The position numbers and the translations under genes were made by a program. This document shows positions 38,032-48,400 of a stretch of DNA of 64,000 nt, one piece after another. The notes under the pieces were generated by a model. It was given only the letters and a program-made list of their open reading frames with translations, was not told the DNA's origin and made no database searches. The stretch's first letter is position 1, and each line of letters begins with the position of its first letter. Origin of the DNA: an uncultured Phycisphaerales bacterium (GTDB lineage Bacteria > Planctomycetota > Phycisphaerae > Phycisphaerales > UBA1924); contig CALKJW010000011.1 of assembly GCA_937995595.1 (NCBI GenBank), positions 1-64,000 of the forward strand. The letters run 5' to 3'.

Positions 38032-40020
38032 ATGACCGTATCTCCAGTTGTGCAAGGGACTTGGATACAACACCCATGCCACCGATTCCCGGCCCGTGCC
38101 AACCCGCCGTCACGATTCGCCGCCGGGGGTGGCACGTCCCATAACGCGCAACCCGCACACGCCGCGTGGCCCGAACGCATCGCCGCGTGTTGCGGCGGGG
38201 CAACACGATGGGCCGCGGTCATCATTGCCCTGCTCGCGGCGTGCTTCCCCGGCCATGCGTTGGCCGGCGGTTCTCGGACGCACCGAGTGCCCCCGCCCGC
38301 CGCGGCGATGGCGGCCTATCGCGAGGTCGATTCGTGGGTGCGTGCGTGGCGCGTGCCGGAAAGTGACCCCGCGGTTGCTGTGCCGGGGTGCGCCGGCGTC
38401 CACGTGCAGTTGCGGCTCGACGGCGTGCTGATCGGGCGCGGGCAGTCGATGAGCGCCGAGGGCGCGTCGTGCGCGGCCGCGCTGGCGCGGGCGGCGCGCG
38501 AGGCGATGGAGTTGGCCCAGAGCCGGATGCTCCTGCCCAACGACGCGACGCGCGACGCCGCGCTGGCCGGCTACGCGCAGCGCGTGACCGTCAGCCTCGA
38601 ACTCGCCGGGCCGATCGTGGTCTTCGAGCCGCGCACGTGGGAAGAGGCCGAGATCATGCTCGCCCCCGGGCTCGACGGCGTCGCGGTGCGCATCGTGCCC
38701 GAACGCGCAGCGCCGGGCCCGATCGAAGCCGCGTTCCCGTCGTTGATGATGGCGTCGGGCGCGCTGCCGCACCGCACGCTCGGCGGGCTGTGCGCCAAGG
38801 TGATCGGCGAAGGCGGCGCGGCGGCCGCGCTGGAGCCGCCGGCCGTCATCCGCACGCGCCACGCCCTTCGAATGTACCGCTTCCGCACCACGCACCTGGC
38901 CCAGTGCGAGCCCGGCGGTGCGCCGATGTTCCTGCACCGCGGCGCGCGGCTGATCGAGCAGAGCGAGATCACCGCGGCGGAACTGCACCGCATGGCCGAA
39001 TCGATGGCCGCGCACCTGCGGCGGGCCGTCGAGGGCGACCTGCCGCACGAGTCCGCCGCGCTGGCCGCGCTGGCGCTGCGGCGTCACGCCGGCGGTTCCG
39101 CGGCTTCGGACCAGCAGCGCGCATCGGCCCGTGCGGCCGAGGCCGCGATCTCGAAACTGGCCGCGAAGGCAACGGAGTTGTCCGAAGCCGCCGCGCTCCT
39201 CGCGCTCATTGCGGAGAGCCACGAGTTCGGACTCCCCGCGCCGGAGTTGCCCGGCCCGTGGCTCGATCGTCACGCGCGGCTCAGCGCGCGGCTCGCGCTC
39301 GGGAACCAGCCCCCGGGCGATCTCCTCGGCCGCGCTCCGGGACCGGTGCGAGGCCTGTACGCCCTGACCTTGGCCCTGTACCCGATGCTCGCGACGCCCA
39401 CGGGGTCGACGTACGACCAATCGCGGGAGTCTGCCCGTGTGGATTCTTCGATTCGTGCGCTCCTCGCGGCGACGCCGCAGGGCGAACTCGTCGCCCACAT
39501 GCCCTGGCTCGGCTGGGCCGAACTCGAACTGGCGCGGCGCAGGCAGACCGCAGACGGCAAGCCCGCCGACATCCCCTCCGCCATCGCGCTGCGCGAGATG
39601 CGCCGTCAGGTGTGGGAGCACGCGATCAGCGCGGCGGACGCCGACGACGCGCCCGACTTCGCCGGCGGCATCGTCTTCACGAGGGGCCGTTCGCCGTTGC
39701 CGACGTGGCAGAGCGTTCGTCCGCTCGTGTTCATCGCCGCCATGCTGCGCGACCCACGGCTCACCGACCCGCCCGAGCGCATGAGCGAACTGGTGAAACT
39801 GCTCGAAGCGGTCCGGTTCATCCGGCAGTTGCAGGCCGATGATTCCATCGGGTGGATGTCGCCCGACCCGGCCGCGGCCGTCGGCGGCGTGCGCGCTGCG
39901 CCGTGGGATTTCACGCTGCCGCCCGATGCGACCAGCCTTTCGCTGCTGCTGGTGACCGAGGCGATTCGCTCGATCGATGCGCTCAGCAAACCCGCGGAAC
40001 CGGCGCCGAACGCGCGATGA
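38032..40020 (+). CDS. large secreted/membrane-anchored protein; N-terminal part possibly AMMECR1-like, C-terminal helical (start uncertain)
   Basis: Hydrophobic segment AAVIIALLAACFPGHALAGG; GVHVQLRLDGVLIGRGQSM...AREAMELAQSRM...VTVSLELAGPIVVFEPRTWEEAEIMLAPGLDGVAVRIV...; coding-like to codon 663. Confidence 0.7.
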   Translation: MTVSPVVQGTWIQHPCHRFPARANPPSRFAAGGGTSHNAQPAHAAWPERIAACCGGATRWAAVIIALLAACFPGHALAGGSRTHRVPPPAAAMAAYREVDSWVRAWRVPESDPAVAVPGCAGVHVQLRLDGVLIGRGQSMSAEGASCAAALARAAREAMELAQSRMLLPNDATRDAALAGYAQRVTVSLELAGPIVVFEPRTWEEAEIMLAPGLDGVAVRIVPERAAPGPIEAAFPSLMMASGALPHRTLGGLCAKVIGEGGAAAALEPPAVIRTRHALRMYRFRTTHLAQCEPGGAPMFLHRGARLIEQSEITAAELHRMAESMAAHLRRAVEGDLPHESAALAALALRRHAGGSAASDQQRASARAAEAAISKLAAKATELSEAAALLALIAESHEFGLPAPELPGPWLDRHARLSARLALGNQPPGDLLGRAPGPVRGLYALTLALYPMLATPTGSTYDQSRESARVDSSIRALLAATPQGELVAHMPWLGWAELELARRRQTADGKPADIPSAIALREMRRQVWEHAISAADADDAPDFAGGIVFTRGRSPLPTWQSVRPLVFIAAMLRDPRLTDPPERMSELVKLLEAVRFIRQLQADDSIGWMSPDPAAAVGGVRAAPWDFTLPPDATSLSLLLVTEAIRSIDALSKPAEPAPNAR

Positions 40021-40242
40021 TCCACCCCGCCAGTCCGCGAACCCGGGCCATCACGTTCTGCGTGTTTCCGAAGGCCTGTGCGGCCTCGAAATCCGCCGCG
40101 CAAGCGGGAAAACTCCCGCCGTTTTGCCTATCATCAGCAGTTGCAAATCACCCTCTCGCGAGGGGGCGTTCGCGGCGCGGTTCGGCGTTCGATTTCGGCC
40201 CTCGCGGCGTCGCCGCGCGGCCCAGGTAATCAGAGGAACTCG

Positions 40243-43104
40243 ATGCCCGACTCTCCGACTTCTCCCGTTCCCGGCTCGGTCTCGACGGCCGGCGGACGAC
40301 TCCCGACCGAGGTGACGGCCAACGGCGGCAAGGCTCCGCGCAGCGCGGCCAACGGCGACGCCGCGCCGACGACCGCGGGCTCGGGCGGCGCGCTCCCGCC
40401 CGCCGACGGCAACGGTGGCAACTCGGGCGCGGACGGCGGCGGCGGTGGGGGGGGCGGGGGGGGCGGGGGCAACATTGTCGACCTGAACCTCGAGCGCGAA
40501 CTGCAGGATTCGTACCTCACGTATGCGATGAGCACGATCATGGACCGGGCGCTGCCCGATGTCCGTGACGGCCTGAAGCCCTCGCAGCGCCGCATCCTCG
40601 TGGCGATGAACGACCTGAAACTCACGCCCGGCAGGAAGCACCTCAAGTGCGCCAAGATCTGCGGCGACACATCGGGCAACTACCACCCGCACGGCGAGTC
40701 GGTCATCTACCCCACGATGACCAACATGGGCCAGAACTGGCGCATGCGCGTCACGCTGGTGGACCCGCAGGGCAACTTCGGCTCGATCGCGCCCGACCCG
40801 CCGGCCGCGATGCGCTACACCGAGGCCCGCATGACCCAGGCCGCGGTCGACATGCTCGAGGACCTGAACCTCGACACCGTCGACATGCAGCCCAACTACG
40901 ACGACCGGCTCATGGAGCCGACCGTCCTGCCGGGCAAGTTTCCCAACCTGCTGATCAACGGCGGCGTGGGCATCGCCGTCGGCATGGCGACCTCGCTGGC
41001 GCCCAACAACCCGGTCGAGGTGCTCGACTCGATCATCCGCGTCGTCGAGCGGCCCGACATCCCGCTCGCGGAACTCATGCAGGACGTGAAGGACGCCGAG
41101 GGCAGGGTCGTCCGCCGCGGCATGAAGGGGCCGGACTTCCCCACCGGCGGTCTGGTGCTGGGCATCGGCGGGATCGTCGACGCCTACGCGACCGGGCGCG
41201 GCAAGGTCACGCTGCGCGGGCGCGTCCGCGTCGAACCGCTGGAAGGCTCGAAGGACCGCCAGCAGCTGATCATCGAGCAGATCCCGTACAACCTCGGGCT
41301 GACGACGCTGATCGAACGCATCGGCGACGCGATCGAGGCGGGCCGGATCACCGACATCGCCGACGCGCGCGACGAGAGTTCGGCCAAGAGCCCCGTGCGC
41401 GTGGTGATCGAACTCAAGCGCGGAGCCGACCCCGCGGTCGTCGAGAACCAGTTGTACGAGTTCACCCCGCTGCAGCAGACCTTCAGCATCTCCAACATCG
41501 CGCTGGTCAACCGCCAGCCGCGCACGCTCAGCCTCAAGGAACTGATCACCTACTACGTCGCACACCGCGCCGAGGTGCTCCGCCGGCGCACGGCCCACCT
41601 GCTGGCCGAGGCAAAGAAGCGGGCCCACGTGCTGGAGGGCATGATCTTCGCCGTCTGCGACATCGACGAGGTGATCAAGCTCATCCGTTCGAGCCAGACG
41701 CGCGCCGAGGCGCTCGAAAAACTGATGGAGAAGCGCTTCCGCATCGCAGCCTCGCACCCGTTCGCGGCCAGGATCCCCGCGCGCCTGATGGACCAGGTCC
41801 GCAGGGCCGAGTCGCGCCAGGGCGGGGGCGGCGTCTCGCTCTCCCGCGTGCAGGCCGAGACCATCTGCAACATGCGCCTGTCCCAACTGGTCGGGCTCGA
41901 GATCGAGCGGCTGGTCGAGGACTACCGCAAGGTCGTGGACGAGATCGCCGACTTCGAGGACATCCTCGCCACGCCGGCTCGGGTCGACGCGATCATCATC
42001 GCCGACTGCGAGCAGATGAAGGCCCGCTACGGCGGCCGGCTCGGCGAACGCCTCACCGAGATCCAGGAGGGCGGCGACGGCGCGAGCATCAACCTCGAGC
42101 ACCTCATCCGGGTCGAGGAGATGGCCGTCACCATCTCCAACCAGGGCTACGCCAAGCGCGTCGCGCTCTCGACCTACCGCCAGCAGGGGCGCGGCGGCAA
42201 GGGCATCATCGGCGGCGCGACCAAGGACGACGACTTCATCGAGCACATGTTCGTCGCCTCGACGCACGACGACCTGCTGTGCTTCACCAACACCGGGCGC
42301 GTGTTCAAGATCCGCGTGTACGAACTGCCCGAACTGCCCCGCACCAGCAAGGGCCGCGCGATCGTCAACTTCATCGACCTCAAGGAGGGCGAGTCGGTCC
42401 GCGCGTTCCTGCCGGTCAAGAACTTCGAGGCCGGCAGCACCTACCTCACGTTCGTCTCGGCTCAGGGCATCGTCAAGCGCACGCCGCTCAAGGACTACCG
42501 CAACGTCCACAGGAGCGGCCTCATCGCCGTGGGCCTGAAGGAAGACGACCGCCTGCTCGACGTGCTGGAGACCACCGGCAACGACGACATCCTGCTCGCC
42601 ACCGCCCAGGGCATGTCGATCCGCTTCGACGAGCAGGACGTCCGCGTCATGGGCCGCCCCGCCGCGGGCGTGAAGGGCATCGAACTGGCCGAGGGCGACG
42701 AGGTCATCGGCGCCGTCCGCGTGCCCATGCGCCGCGAGGGCGACGAAACCGTCACCATCGACCCCTCGCTCGCCCTGCTGACCATCTGCGAGAACGGCTA
42801 CGGCAAGCGCACGCCGGTGGACGAGTACCGCGTCGCGCCAGAGAACGGGCCGATGCGGTCGCAGTCGCGCGGCGGCAAGGGCCGCGTCGACATCAACACC
42901 TCCGAACGCAACGGGCGCGCCGTCGCCGCGCTGGGCGTCTGGCCGGGCGACGACGTCGTCGTCACCAGCCGCGGCGGCATGACCGTCCGCATGCCGGTGA
43001 GCGAGATCCGCGCGACCGGGCGCGGCGCGCAGGGCGTGCGCGTGGTCAAACTCGACGAGGGCGACAAGGTGGTCGCCGCGGCGCGGGTCGCGGCGGGCGA
43101 GTGA
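40243..43104 (+). CDS. gyrA: DNA gyrase subunit A with long Gly-rich N-terminal extension
   Basis: [37 protein letters not shown]...[26 protein letters not shown]...[17 protein letters not shown] gyrase-box-like motif. Confidence 0.97.
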   Translation: MPDSPTSPVPGSVSTAGGRLPTEVTANGGKAPRSAANGDAAPTTAGSGGALPPADGNGGNSGADGGGGGGGGGGGGNIVDLNLERELQDSYLTYAMSTIMDRALPDVRDGLKPSQRRILVAMNDLKLTPGRKHLKCAKICGDTSGNYHPHGESVIYPTMTNMGQNWRMRVTLVDPQGNFGSIAPDPPAAMRYTEARMTQAAVDMLEDLNLDTVDMQPNYDDRLMEPTVLPGKFPNLLINGGVGIAVGMATSLAPNNPVEVLDSIIRVVERPDIPLAELMQDVKDAEGRVVRRGMKGPDFPTGGLVLGIGGIVDAYATGRGKVTLRGRVRVEPLEGSKDRQQLIIEQIPYNLGLTTLIERIGDAIEAGRITDIADARDESSAKSPVRVVIELKRGADPAVVENQLYEFTPLQQTFSISNIALVNRQPRTLSLKELITYYVAHRAEVLRRRTAHLLAEAKKRAHVLEGMIFAVCDIDEVIKLIRSSQTRAEALEKLMEKRFRIAASHPFAARIPARLMDQVRRAESRQGGGGVSLSRVQAETICNMRLSQLVGLEIERLVEDYRKVVDEIADFEDILATPARVDAIIIADCEQMKARYGGRLGERLTEIQEGGDGASINLEHLIRVEEMAVTISNQGYAKRVALSTYRQQGRGGKGIIGGATKDDDFIEHMFVASTHDDLLCFTNTGRVFKIRVYELPELPRTSKGRAIVNFIDLKEGESVRAFLPVKNFEAGSTYLTFVSAQGIVKRTPLKDYRNVHRSGLIAVGLKEDDRLLDVLETTGNDDILLATAQGMSIRFDEQDVRVMGRPAAGVKGIELAEGDEVIGAVRVPMRREGDETVTIDPSLALLTICENGYGKRTPVDEYRVAPENGPMRSQSRGGKGRVDINTSERNGRAVAALGVWPGDDVVVTSRGGMTVRMPVSEIRATGRGAQGVRVVKLDEGDKVVAAARVAAGE

Positions 43105-43184
43105 GCAACCCCGCTGCGCAAGCCGGGTACAGTACCCGGCCGCGGCGGATCGCACGCCGCGGAAACGTTCAAGGAGCCCACACC

Positions 43185-43814
43185 ATGCGAGCGGACCAGG
43201 CGCGGAAGATCTGCACGGCGGCGGAGTACGAGGTGGTGCGCGGCGCGACCGCGTCCGGGATCGTGGGCAAGAGCGCCGCGCTCCTGCGCGGGGCCGTCGC
43301 GCGGGCCCGCAAACTCCGCGACAAGTACCGCACCCTCGCCCGCAAGCAGCGCGACGCGGCTCGCAGGCAGGGCGCGGGGCGCGGCGGCGCGAACAACAAG
43401 AACACCAAAGCCAAACTCGCGCTGTTCGAGCAGGCGCTGGAGCGATACGAGGCCGCGCTCGGCCGCGCCGTCGCGGCGGTGCGCAAGGCCGCCAAGCCCA
43501 AGGCCAACGCGAAGGGCGCGCGTGCGAGCAGGCCCGCGCCCGCCAAACCCGCCCGTGCCGCGGGGGTGCTCGGCGGCGTCGCGGGCACGGGCGCGATCGG
43601 CGCCCCTTCGGGGGTTCGTGCCGCGGGAGCGGTCGACCTCGACGCCCGCGTGCACGCGCGGGACCTTTCCCGCGCGGCGTACTCGGAGCGCTCCAAGGGC
43701 CAGCGCCTCAAGAACATCTACGCCAACACGGCCAACGCGCGGATCCGCGGCCACGCACGCGGGGCGCACCGGGCGGCCCAGGCCAAGCGCGACGCCCAGC
43801 AGCGGGGCGAGTGA
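43185..43814 (+). CDS. highly basic Ala/Arg/Lys-rich protein, hypothetical
   Basis: [62 protein letters not shown]...[36 protein letters not shown]. Confidence 0.85.
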   Translation: MRADQARKICTAAEYEVVRGATASGIVGKSAALLRGAVARARKLRDKYRTLARKQRDAARRQGAGRGGANNKNTKAKLALFEQALERYEAALGRAVAAVRKAAKPKANAKGARASRPAPAKPARAAGVLGGVAGTGAIGAPSGVRAAGAVDLDARVHARDLSRAAYSERSKGQRLKNIYANTANARIRGHARGAHRAAQAKRDAQQRGE

Positions 43815-43884
43815 GGTCCGAGAACCGGACCGCCCTATTTGCCACACAGTTGCATCTGCGCCGCCGCCGGGCAATACTACCGGC

Positions 43885-44835
43885 ATGAAGACGTTCTCCA
43901 CGCTCGCCGCGTGCGCCGCCCTTCTGGCGCTGGTGTGCCTGTCCCGGCTCGCGTCCGCCCAGACCGCCCCCGCGGCCGACGGCGCAACGCCCCTGCGGGC
44001 CGTCGTCTCGATCGCGCCGCTCAAGGGGCTCGTCGAACCGCTGCTGCCCGAGGGCAGCACGGTCGAGATGATCGTCCCGCCCGGCGTCAGCGAGCACGGC
44101 TACGAGGCCCCGCCCAGCAAACTCGCCGCGATGCAGAACGCCGACCTGGTGGTGACGGTCGGCTTGGGGCTGGAGCCGCAGATCGACAAGTTCCTTTCGC
44201 AGAACCGCAACGATCGGCGCCTGGCCCTGCGGTTTGCCGACCTGGTCGGCGTGGTCGTGGGCCGCGACCACGCCGCGCACGACCACAAGCACGACGGCTC
44301 GTGCTGCAACCACGACGCCGACCCGCACCTGTGGCTCGACCCGGTGATGGTCAGGCAGTTCACCGAGAAACTCGCGGCCAAGATCGCCGAGCGGTTCCCG
44401 GCCTCGGTCGGCTCCGGCGACGAACACCCCGCGGTGGCCGCCGCCAAGAAACAGGCCGAGCGCATCGACGCGCTCGACGCCGCGTACCGCGCCGCGGCGG
44501 AGAACGCGGAGGTGCGCACCATCGTCGTCGGGCACGACGCCTACGGCTGGCTGGCCCGGCGGTACTCGCTGAGCACCATCGCCATCGCCGGCCTGAGCGC
44601 GCAGGAGCCCACGCACAAGGCCGTGCAGAGCGCGGTCGCGGCGATCGCCAAGCGCGGCGCCCGGGCGGTGTTCGTCGAGCCGCAACTCTCGCCCGCCGCG
44701 GGCAAGCGCATCGCCCAGCAGGCCAGGGTGCCGGTGCTCACGCTCGACCCGCTCGGCGACGGCGACTGGTTCGCGATGATGGAGCGCAACCTCGAATCGC
44801 TCAGGCAGGGCCTTGGAGACAAGACCGCCAAGTGA
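43885..44835 (+). CDS. znuA: metal (zinc/manganese) ABC transporter substrate-binding protein
   Basis: Signal peptide; SIAPLKGLVEPLLPEGSTVEMIVPPGVSEHGYEAPPS; His-rich loop RDHAAHDHKHDGSCCNHDADPHLWLDP. Confidence 0.92.
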   Translation: MKTFSTLAACAALLALVCLSRLASAQTAPAADGATPLRAVVSIAPLKGLVEPLLPEGSTVEMIVPPGVSEHGYEAPPSKLAAMQNADLVVTVGLGLEPQIDKFLSQNRNDRRLALRFADLVGVVVGRDHAAHDHKHDGSCCNHDADPHLWLDPVMVRQFTEKLAAKIAERFPASVGSGDEHPAVAAAKKQAERIDALDAAYRAAAENAEVRTIVVGHDAYGWLARRYSLSTIAIAGLSAQEPTHKAVQSAVAAIAKRGARAVFVEPQLSPAAGKRIAQQARVPVLTLDPLGDGDWFAMMERNLESLRQGLGDKTAK

Positions 44836-44859
44836 GCCGCCGCCCGCGTCGCTCGCCGT

Positions 44860-45750
44860 ATGCCGCCCGCACAGCAAACCCCGGCCGACGCGCCCGCGCT
44901 CGAGTGCGTGGGCGTGGGGTTCGCCTACCCGCGGTCGCCGTCGCCCGTCCTTGAGAACATCACGTTCCGCGTCGAGCGCGGCGAGCGGTTGGGCATCCTC
45001 GGCCCCAACGGCGGCGGCAAGAGCACGCTGCTGCGCCTGGCCCTGGGCCTGCTCCGCGGCCACAGCGGGACGATCCGCGTCTTCGGCATGCCGCCCGACG
45101 AGGCCCGTCGGCGCGGCGCGGTCGGGTACGTGCCGCAGCGCGTCGAGGCCGAACTGGGCATGCCGATGTCCGTGCGAGAACTGGTGACGCTGGGCGCGGC
45201 GTGGCGCGTGCCCCCGTGGCGCTCCGTGCCGCGCGAGACCTCGCGGCGCGTCGACGAGATGCTCGCCCTGGTCGGCGCCGGCGAGTTCGCCGACCGCCCG
45301 GCGGGCAAACTCAGCGGCGGGCAGCTGCAGCGGGCGATGATCGCCCGCGCGCTCGCCGCGGGCGCGCAGATGCTGGTGCTCGACGAACCGATGGTGGGCA
45401 TCGACGCGGCGGGCCAGCGGGTCTTCGCCGACCTGCTGGCGCGCATCCACGCGCAACTGGGCCTGACGACGGTCATCGTGAGCCACGACCTCCGGGCGAT
45501 TGTCGCCGGTTCCGACCGCGTGGCGTGTCTGGCCCGCCGCCTGCACGCCCACGCCGCGCCGCAGGGGCTGACGCCGCAGGTGCTGGCCGAACTCTTCAGC
45601 CACGAGGTCGCCGGCGCGCCCGGCACGCTCACCGGGATGCATGTGCACGCGCACGGCGCGGACGAGTGCTGCACCGAGCCCCACGCGTCGCCGAGCGGGC
45701 CGGTGCAGCTCGGCGTCTCGGCGCGCCGGCCGGAGGGGCACAAGCCATGA
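44860..45750 (+). CDS. znuC: metal ABC transporter ATP-binding protein
   Basis: LGILGPNGGGKSTLLRLALGLL...GKLSGGQLQRAMIARALAAGAQMLVLDEPMVGID. Confidence 0.94.
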   Translation: MPPAQQTPADAPALECVGVGFAYPRSPSPVLENITFRVERGERLGILGPNGGGKSTLLRLALGLLRGHSGTIRVFGMPPDEARRRGAVGYVPQRVEAELGMPMSVRELVTLGAAWRVPPWRSVPRETSRRVDEMLALVGAGEFADRPAGKLSGGQLQRAMIARALAAGAQMLVLDEPMVGIDAAGQRVFADLLARIHAQLGLTTVIVSHDLRAIVAGSDRVACLARRLHAHAAPQGLTPQVLAELFSHEVAGAPGTLTGMHVHAHGADECCTEPHASPSGPVQLGVSARRPEGHKP

Positions 45751-46664
45751 CCCTCGGCGCGTCCTCGAGCCCGCTTCTCGAACTGCTCACCAGCGCCGAC
45801 ATGGGCCCGATGCGCGCCATCTACGCCACCGCGCTGCTCGCGGGGCTGGCGATCGTCGTGCTCTGCGGCGTGCTCAGCGTGCTGGTCGTCGTCAAGCGGC
45901 TCGGCTTCGTCGGCCAGGGCGTCAGCCACTCGGCCTTCGGCGGCATCGGCGTGGCCGCGGTGCTCGCCGCGCTGGGCGCGATCCAGCCGGCGGGAACGGC
46001 GGAGTTCGCCGTGATCGTCGCGTTCTGCGTTCTGGCCGCGCTGGGTATGGCGAGCGTCTCGGACCGGCGCACCACGCCGGTCGATTCCGCCATCGGCATG
46101 TTCCTCGTCGGGTCGATGGCGCTGGGCGCGGTGCTGGTGCAGGTCAGCCAGCCGATCGCCCGCGCCATGGGCAACCCGCCGATGACGCGCTCGTGGGAGT
46201 CGATCCTGTTCGGCTCGATCCTCGCCGCGGGCAGGGCCGACGCGCTGCTGGCATGGGGCGTCGCGCTCGCCCTGCTCGCCTGCGTGTGGTGGGTGCGCAG
46301 GCCGATGCTCTTCTGGTCGTTCGACGAGGAGTCCGCCGCGGCGTTCGGCGTGCCGGCGCGGCGCATGCGTCTGGCGCTGATGGTCGTGCTCGCGGTGGCC
46401 GTGGTGACGGCGATGAAACTCGCCGGCGTCATCCTCGCCACCGCGCTGCTGGTGCTGCCGGGCGCAACGGCCATGCGTCTGAGCGACCGCCTCTGGCCGG
46501 TCGTCGGGCTGTCGGTCGCCTCGGGCGTGGTCGGTCTGCTGGCCGGCTTTGCCGCGAGCATCGAACTCGACTGGCAGGCCGGGCCGAGCATGGTGCTGTT
46601 GATGACGGGCCTGTTCTTCGGCGCGGCCGGGTGGAGCCGGTTGGCGCGCCGGCGTGCCGCGTGA
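45747..46664 (+). CDS. znuB: metal ABC transporter permease
   Basis: Multi-TM; VVVKRLGFVGQGVSHSAFGGIGVAA...MKLAGVILATALLVLPGATA; ATGA overlap with znuC. Confidence 0.93.
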   Translation: MTLGASSSPLLELLTSADMGPMRAIYATALLAGLAIVVLCGVLSVLVVVKRLGFVGQGVSHSAFGGIGVAAVLAALGAIQPAGTAEFAVIVAFCVLAALGMASVSDRRTTPVDSAIGMFLVGSMALGAVLVQVSQPIARAMGNPPMTRSWESILFGSILAAGRADALLAWGVALALLACVWWVRRPMLFWSFDEESAAAFGVPARRMRLALMVVLAVAVVTAMKLAGVILATALLVLPGATAMRLSDRLWPVVGLSVASGVVGLLAGFAASIELDWQAGPSMVLLMTGLFFGAAGWSRLARRRAA

Positions 46665-46677
46665 ACTACCCTCCGGC

Positions 46678-46875
46678 ATGGCCAAGACGATCAAGGCGGA
46701 GATGTTTCTGGCGGAGTTGAACCGCCTGCGCAAGGACCTGGACGAGGACCCGTCGGACATGGAGTGGCTCGCGCTGCACCACGCGTTCTGCTTCATTTCC
46801 TACAAGACCGCCGAGTTCCAGAAGTACCTCGACGAGCAGGCGGCCAAGGGCGCGTTCGACGAACTGGAGCGCTGA
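46678..46875 (+). CDS. small hypothetical protein
   Basis: MAKTIKAEMFLAELNRLRKDLDEDPSDMEWLALHHAFCFISYKTAEFQKYLDEQAAKGAFDELER. Confidence 0.8.
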   Translation: MAKTIKAEMFLAELNRLRKDLDEDPSDMEWLALHHAFCFISYKTAEFQKYLDEQAAKGAFDELER

Positions 46876-46949
46876 CCGTCGCCGGGCCGGCAAGGCCCGG
46901 AATCTGGGCAAACCCGGACGAACCGCGCCCGAAGTTTCTGCGAAGAGTG

Positions 46950-46978
46950 TTGCGTCGCCCGGGTTTCTGGGCGATACT
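46950..46978 (+). promoter_or_regulatory. sigma70-like promoter: TTGCGT - 17 nt - GATACT
   Basis: -35 TTGCGT at 46950-46955, -10 GATACT at 46973-46978, 17-nt spacer. Confidence 0.6.
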
Positions 46979-46984
46979 TGGTGT

Positions 46985-47297
46985 ATCGCGACCAGCGCGG
47001 CGGGCCGAGGCGTGAGAACCACGACCGGAGCCGGCCGGGCAAGGCGCGACGACCGGGGCGCCGCGGCGCTCCGGGCGATGAGCCGCGGGCGACGGCCCGC
47101 GGAAAAGCAGCCCGGCGGCGGGAGACAACCCCGCGGCGGCTGGGAAGGGCTTTTGGAAAGGAGGTGATCCAGTGATTCAGGATTGTCGTAGAGGGCCGAG
47201 CCGCTGACGCGGCCGCTCGACGGAGCCGGCCCGAATGGCCCGGCCCACGCAGAAATGCACGACCCCCGGCATCTCCAGGCCGGGGGTTGTTGTTTTT
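46985..47297 (+). ncRNA. putative about 310-nt RNA with a perfect 16S-tail complement and an 11-codon ORF
   Basis: Promoter-like element upstream, GC-rich inverted repeats, AAAGGAGGTGATCCAG followed by GTG-start ORF VIQDCRRGPSR* (47172-47207), then a terminator. Start of RNA is inferred. Confidence 0.4.
47263..47297 (+). terminator. Rho-independent terminator
   Basis: CCCCCGGC-atctccag-GCCGGGGG followed by TTGTTGTTTTT. Confidence 0.9.
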
Positions 47298-47519
47298 GCC
47301 GGCTCGCACAGCCTCGTACGGAAGCCTTGGCTCGCGCCCGACTGTGTGTCCGGGAATCTGCACCGCAGTGGCGCAGCGTGCGCAGAGAAGTAGGGGAAGA
47401 AGGTGGCGACAGGAAAGCCGGATCGATCCGACGTTGTTCACATCGTCTGCGCGTCCACCGCGCCGCCGCGGTGAGCGCGCTTTCCGGTTCATCGCGACAA
47501 GTTCGGCCTTGCGTCCGTA

Positions 47520-48317
47520 TCAGGTCCCCCCGACCATGCGCCCAAGCCCGCCGAGAATCGAACCCTCTTCCTTGGACCGGCCGCCGCTCCGCGGCGCAGA
47601 GGCGATGATCCGATCGGCCAGCCGCGAGAACGGCAGCGTCTGGAGCCAGACCTTGCCGGGCCCGGTCATGCGCGCAAAGAACAACCCCTCGCCGCCGAAC
47701 AGGGCGTTCTTGATGCCCCCGACAAACTGGATGTCGTACTCGACCGTCTTCTCGAACGCGACGAGGCAGCCGGTGTCGACGCGCAACCGCTCGCCGGGCT
47801 TGAGTTCGCGCAGGATGATGCTCCCGCCGGCGTGGCAGATGGCCAGCCCGTGACCCGCCGGCGCCCTGAGCCGCTGCAGGATGAACCCCTCGCCGCCGAA
47901 GAGCCCCGCGCCGAGGCGCTTGGTGAACGCGATGTCCACCTCGACCCCGCGGGCCGCGCACAGGAACGAGTCCTTCTGACACAGCAACTCGCCGCCGAAC
48001 TCGCCCAGTTCCATCGGCACGACGTGACCGGGGTACGGCGCGGCGAACCCCACCTCGCGCCGCTGCGCGGACTGGTTCGCGAAGAACGTGACGAAGAACG
48101 AGTCGCCCGTCAGCACGCGCTTCCCGGCCTCGAACAGTTTGCCGAATACACCGCTGTCCTCGCGCTTCATCGAGAGTTGCGTGCCCATCTCGACGCCGTC
48201 CTCCATGAACATCATCGCGCCCGCCTCGCCCACCACGGCCTCGCCGGGGTCGAGCGTCACGATGACGGCCTGCAGGTCGTCGCCCACGATCCTGTAGTCG
48301 ATGACGTCCGATGCCAT
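47520..48317 (-). CDS. AIM24 / TIGR00266-family protein
   Basis: [47 protein letters not shown]...[27 protein letters not shown]. Confidence 0.92.
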   Translation of the reverse strand: MASDVIDYRIVGDDLQAVIVTLDPGEAVVGEAGAMMFMEDGVEMGTQLSMKREDSGVFGKLFEAGKRVLTGDSFFVTFFANQSAQRREVGFAAPYPGHVVPMELGEFGGELLCQKDSFLCAARGVEVDIAFTKRLGAGLFGGEGFILQRLRAPAGHGLAICHAGGSIILRELKPGERLRVDTGCLVAFEKTVEYDIQFVGGIKNALFGGEGLFFARMTGPGKVWLQTLPFSRLADRIIASAPRSGGRSKEEGSILGGLGRMVGGT

Positions 48318-48400
48318 GCTGCTGCGCTCCCTTCGCTCCGTTGTTCGGGCTTGGCGTCGCCGGTTTCACTCCCCGCGCGAGCGCACTCTATCCTCTGGGC

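Noticed and set aside
40051-43155. 1034-aa minus-strand ORF opposite gyrA
   Set aside because: Antisense artefact; no recognisable domain and gyrA is unambiguous.
47155-47174. Fragment of a 16S rRNA gene (antisense 3' end)
   Set aside because: Only about 16 nt match; flanking sequence does not continue into 16S rRNA.
46978-47175. 65-aa Arg-rich ORF ending ...GKEVIQ*
   Set aside because: TTG start lies in the -10 region, there is no SD, and composition is low-complexity; kept as an alternative explanation for the SD-like stretch, not as a gene.
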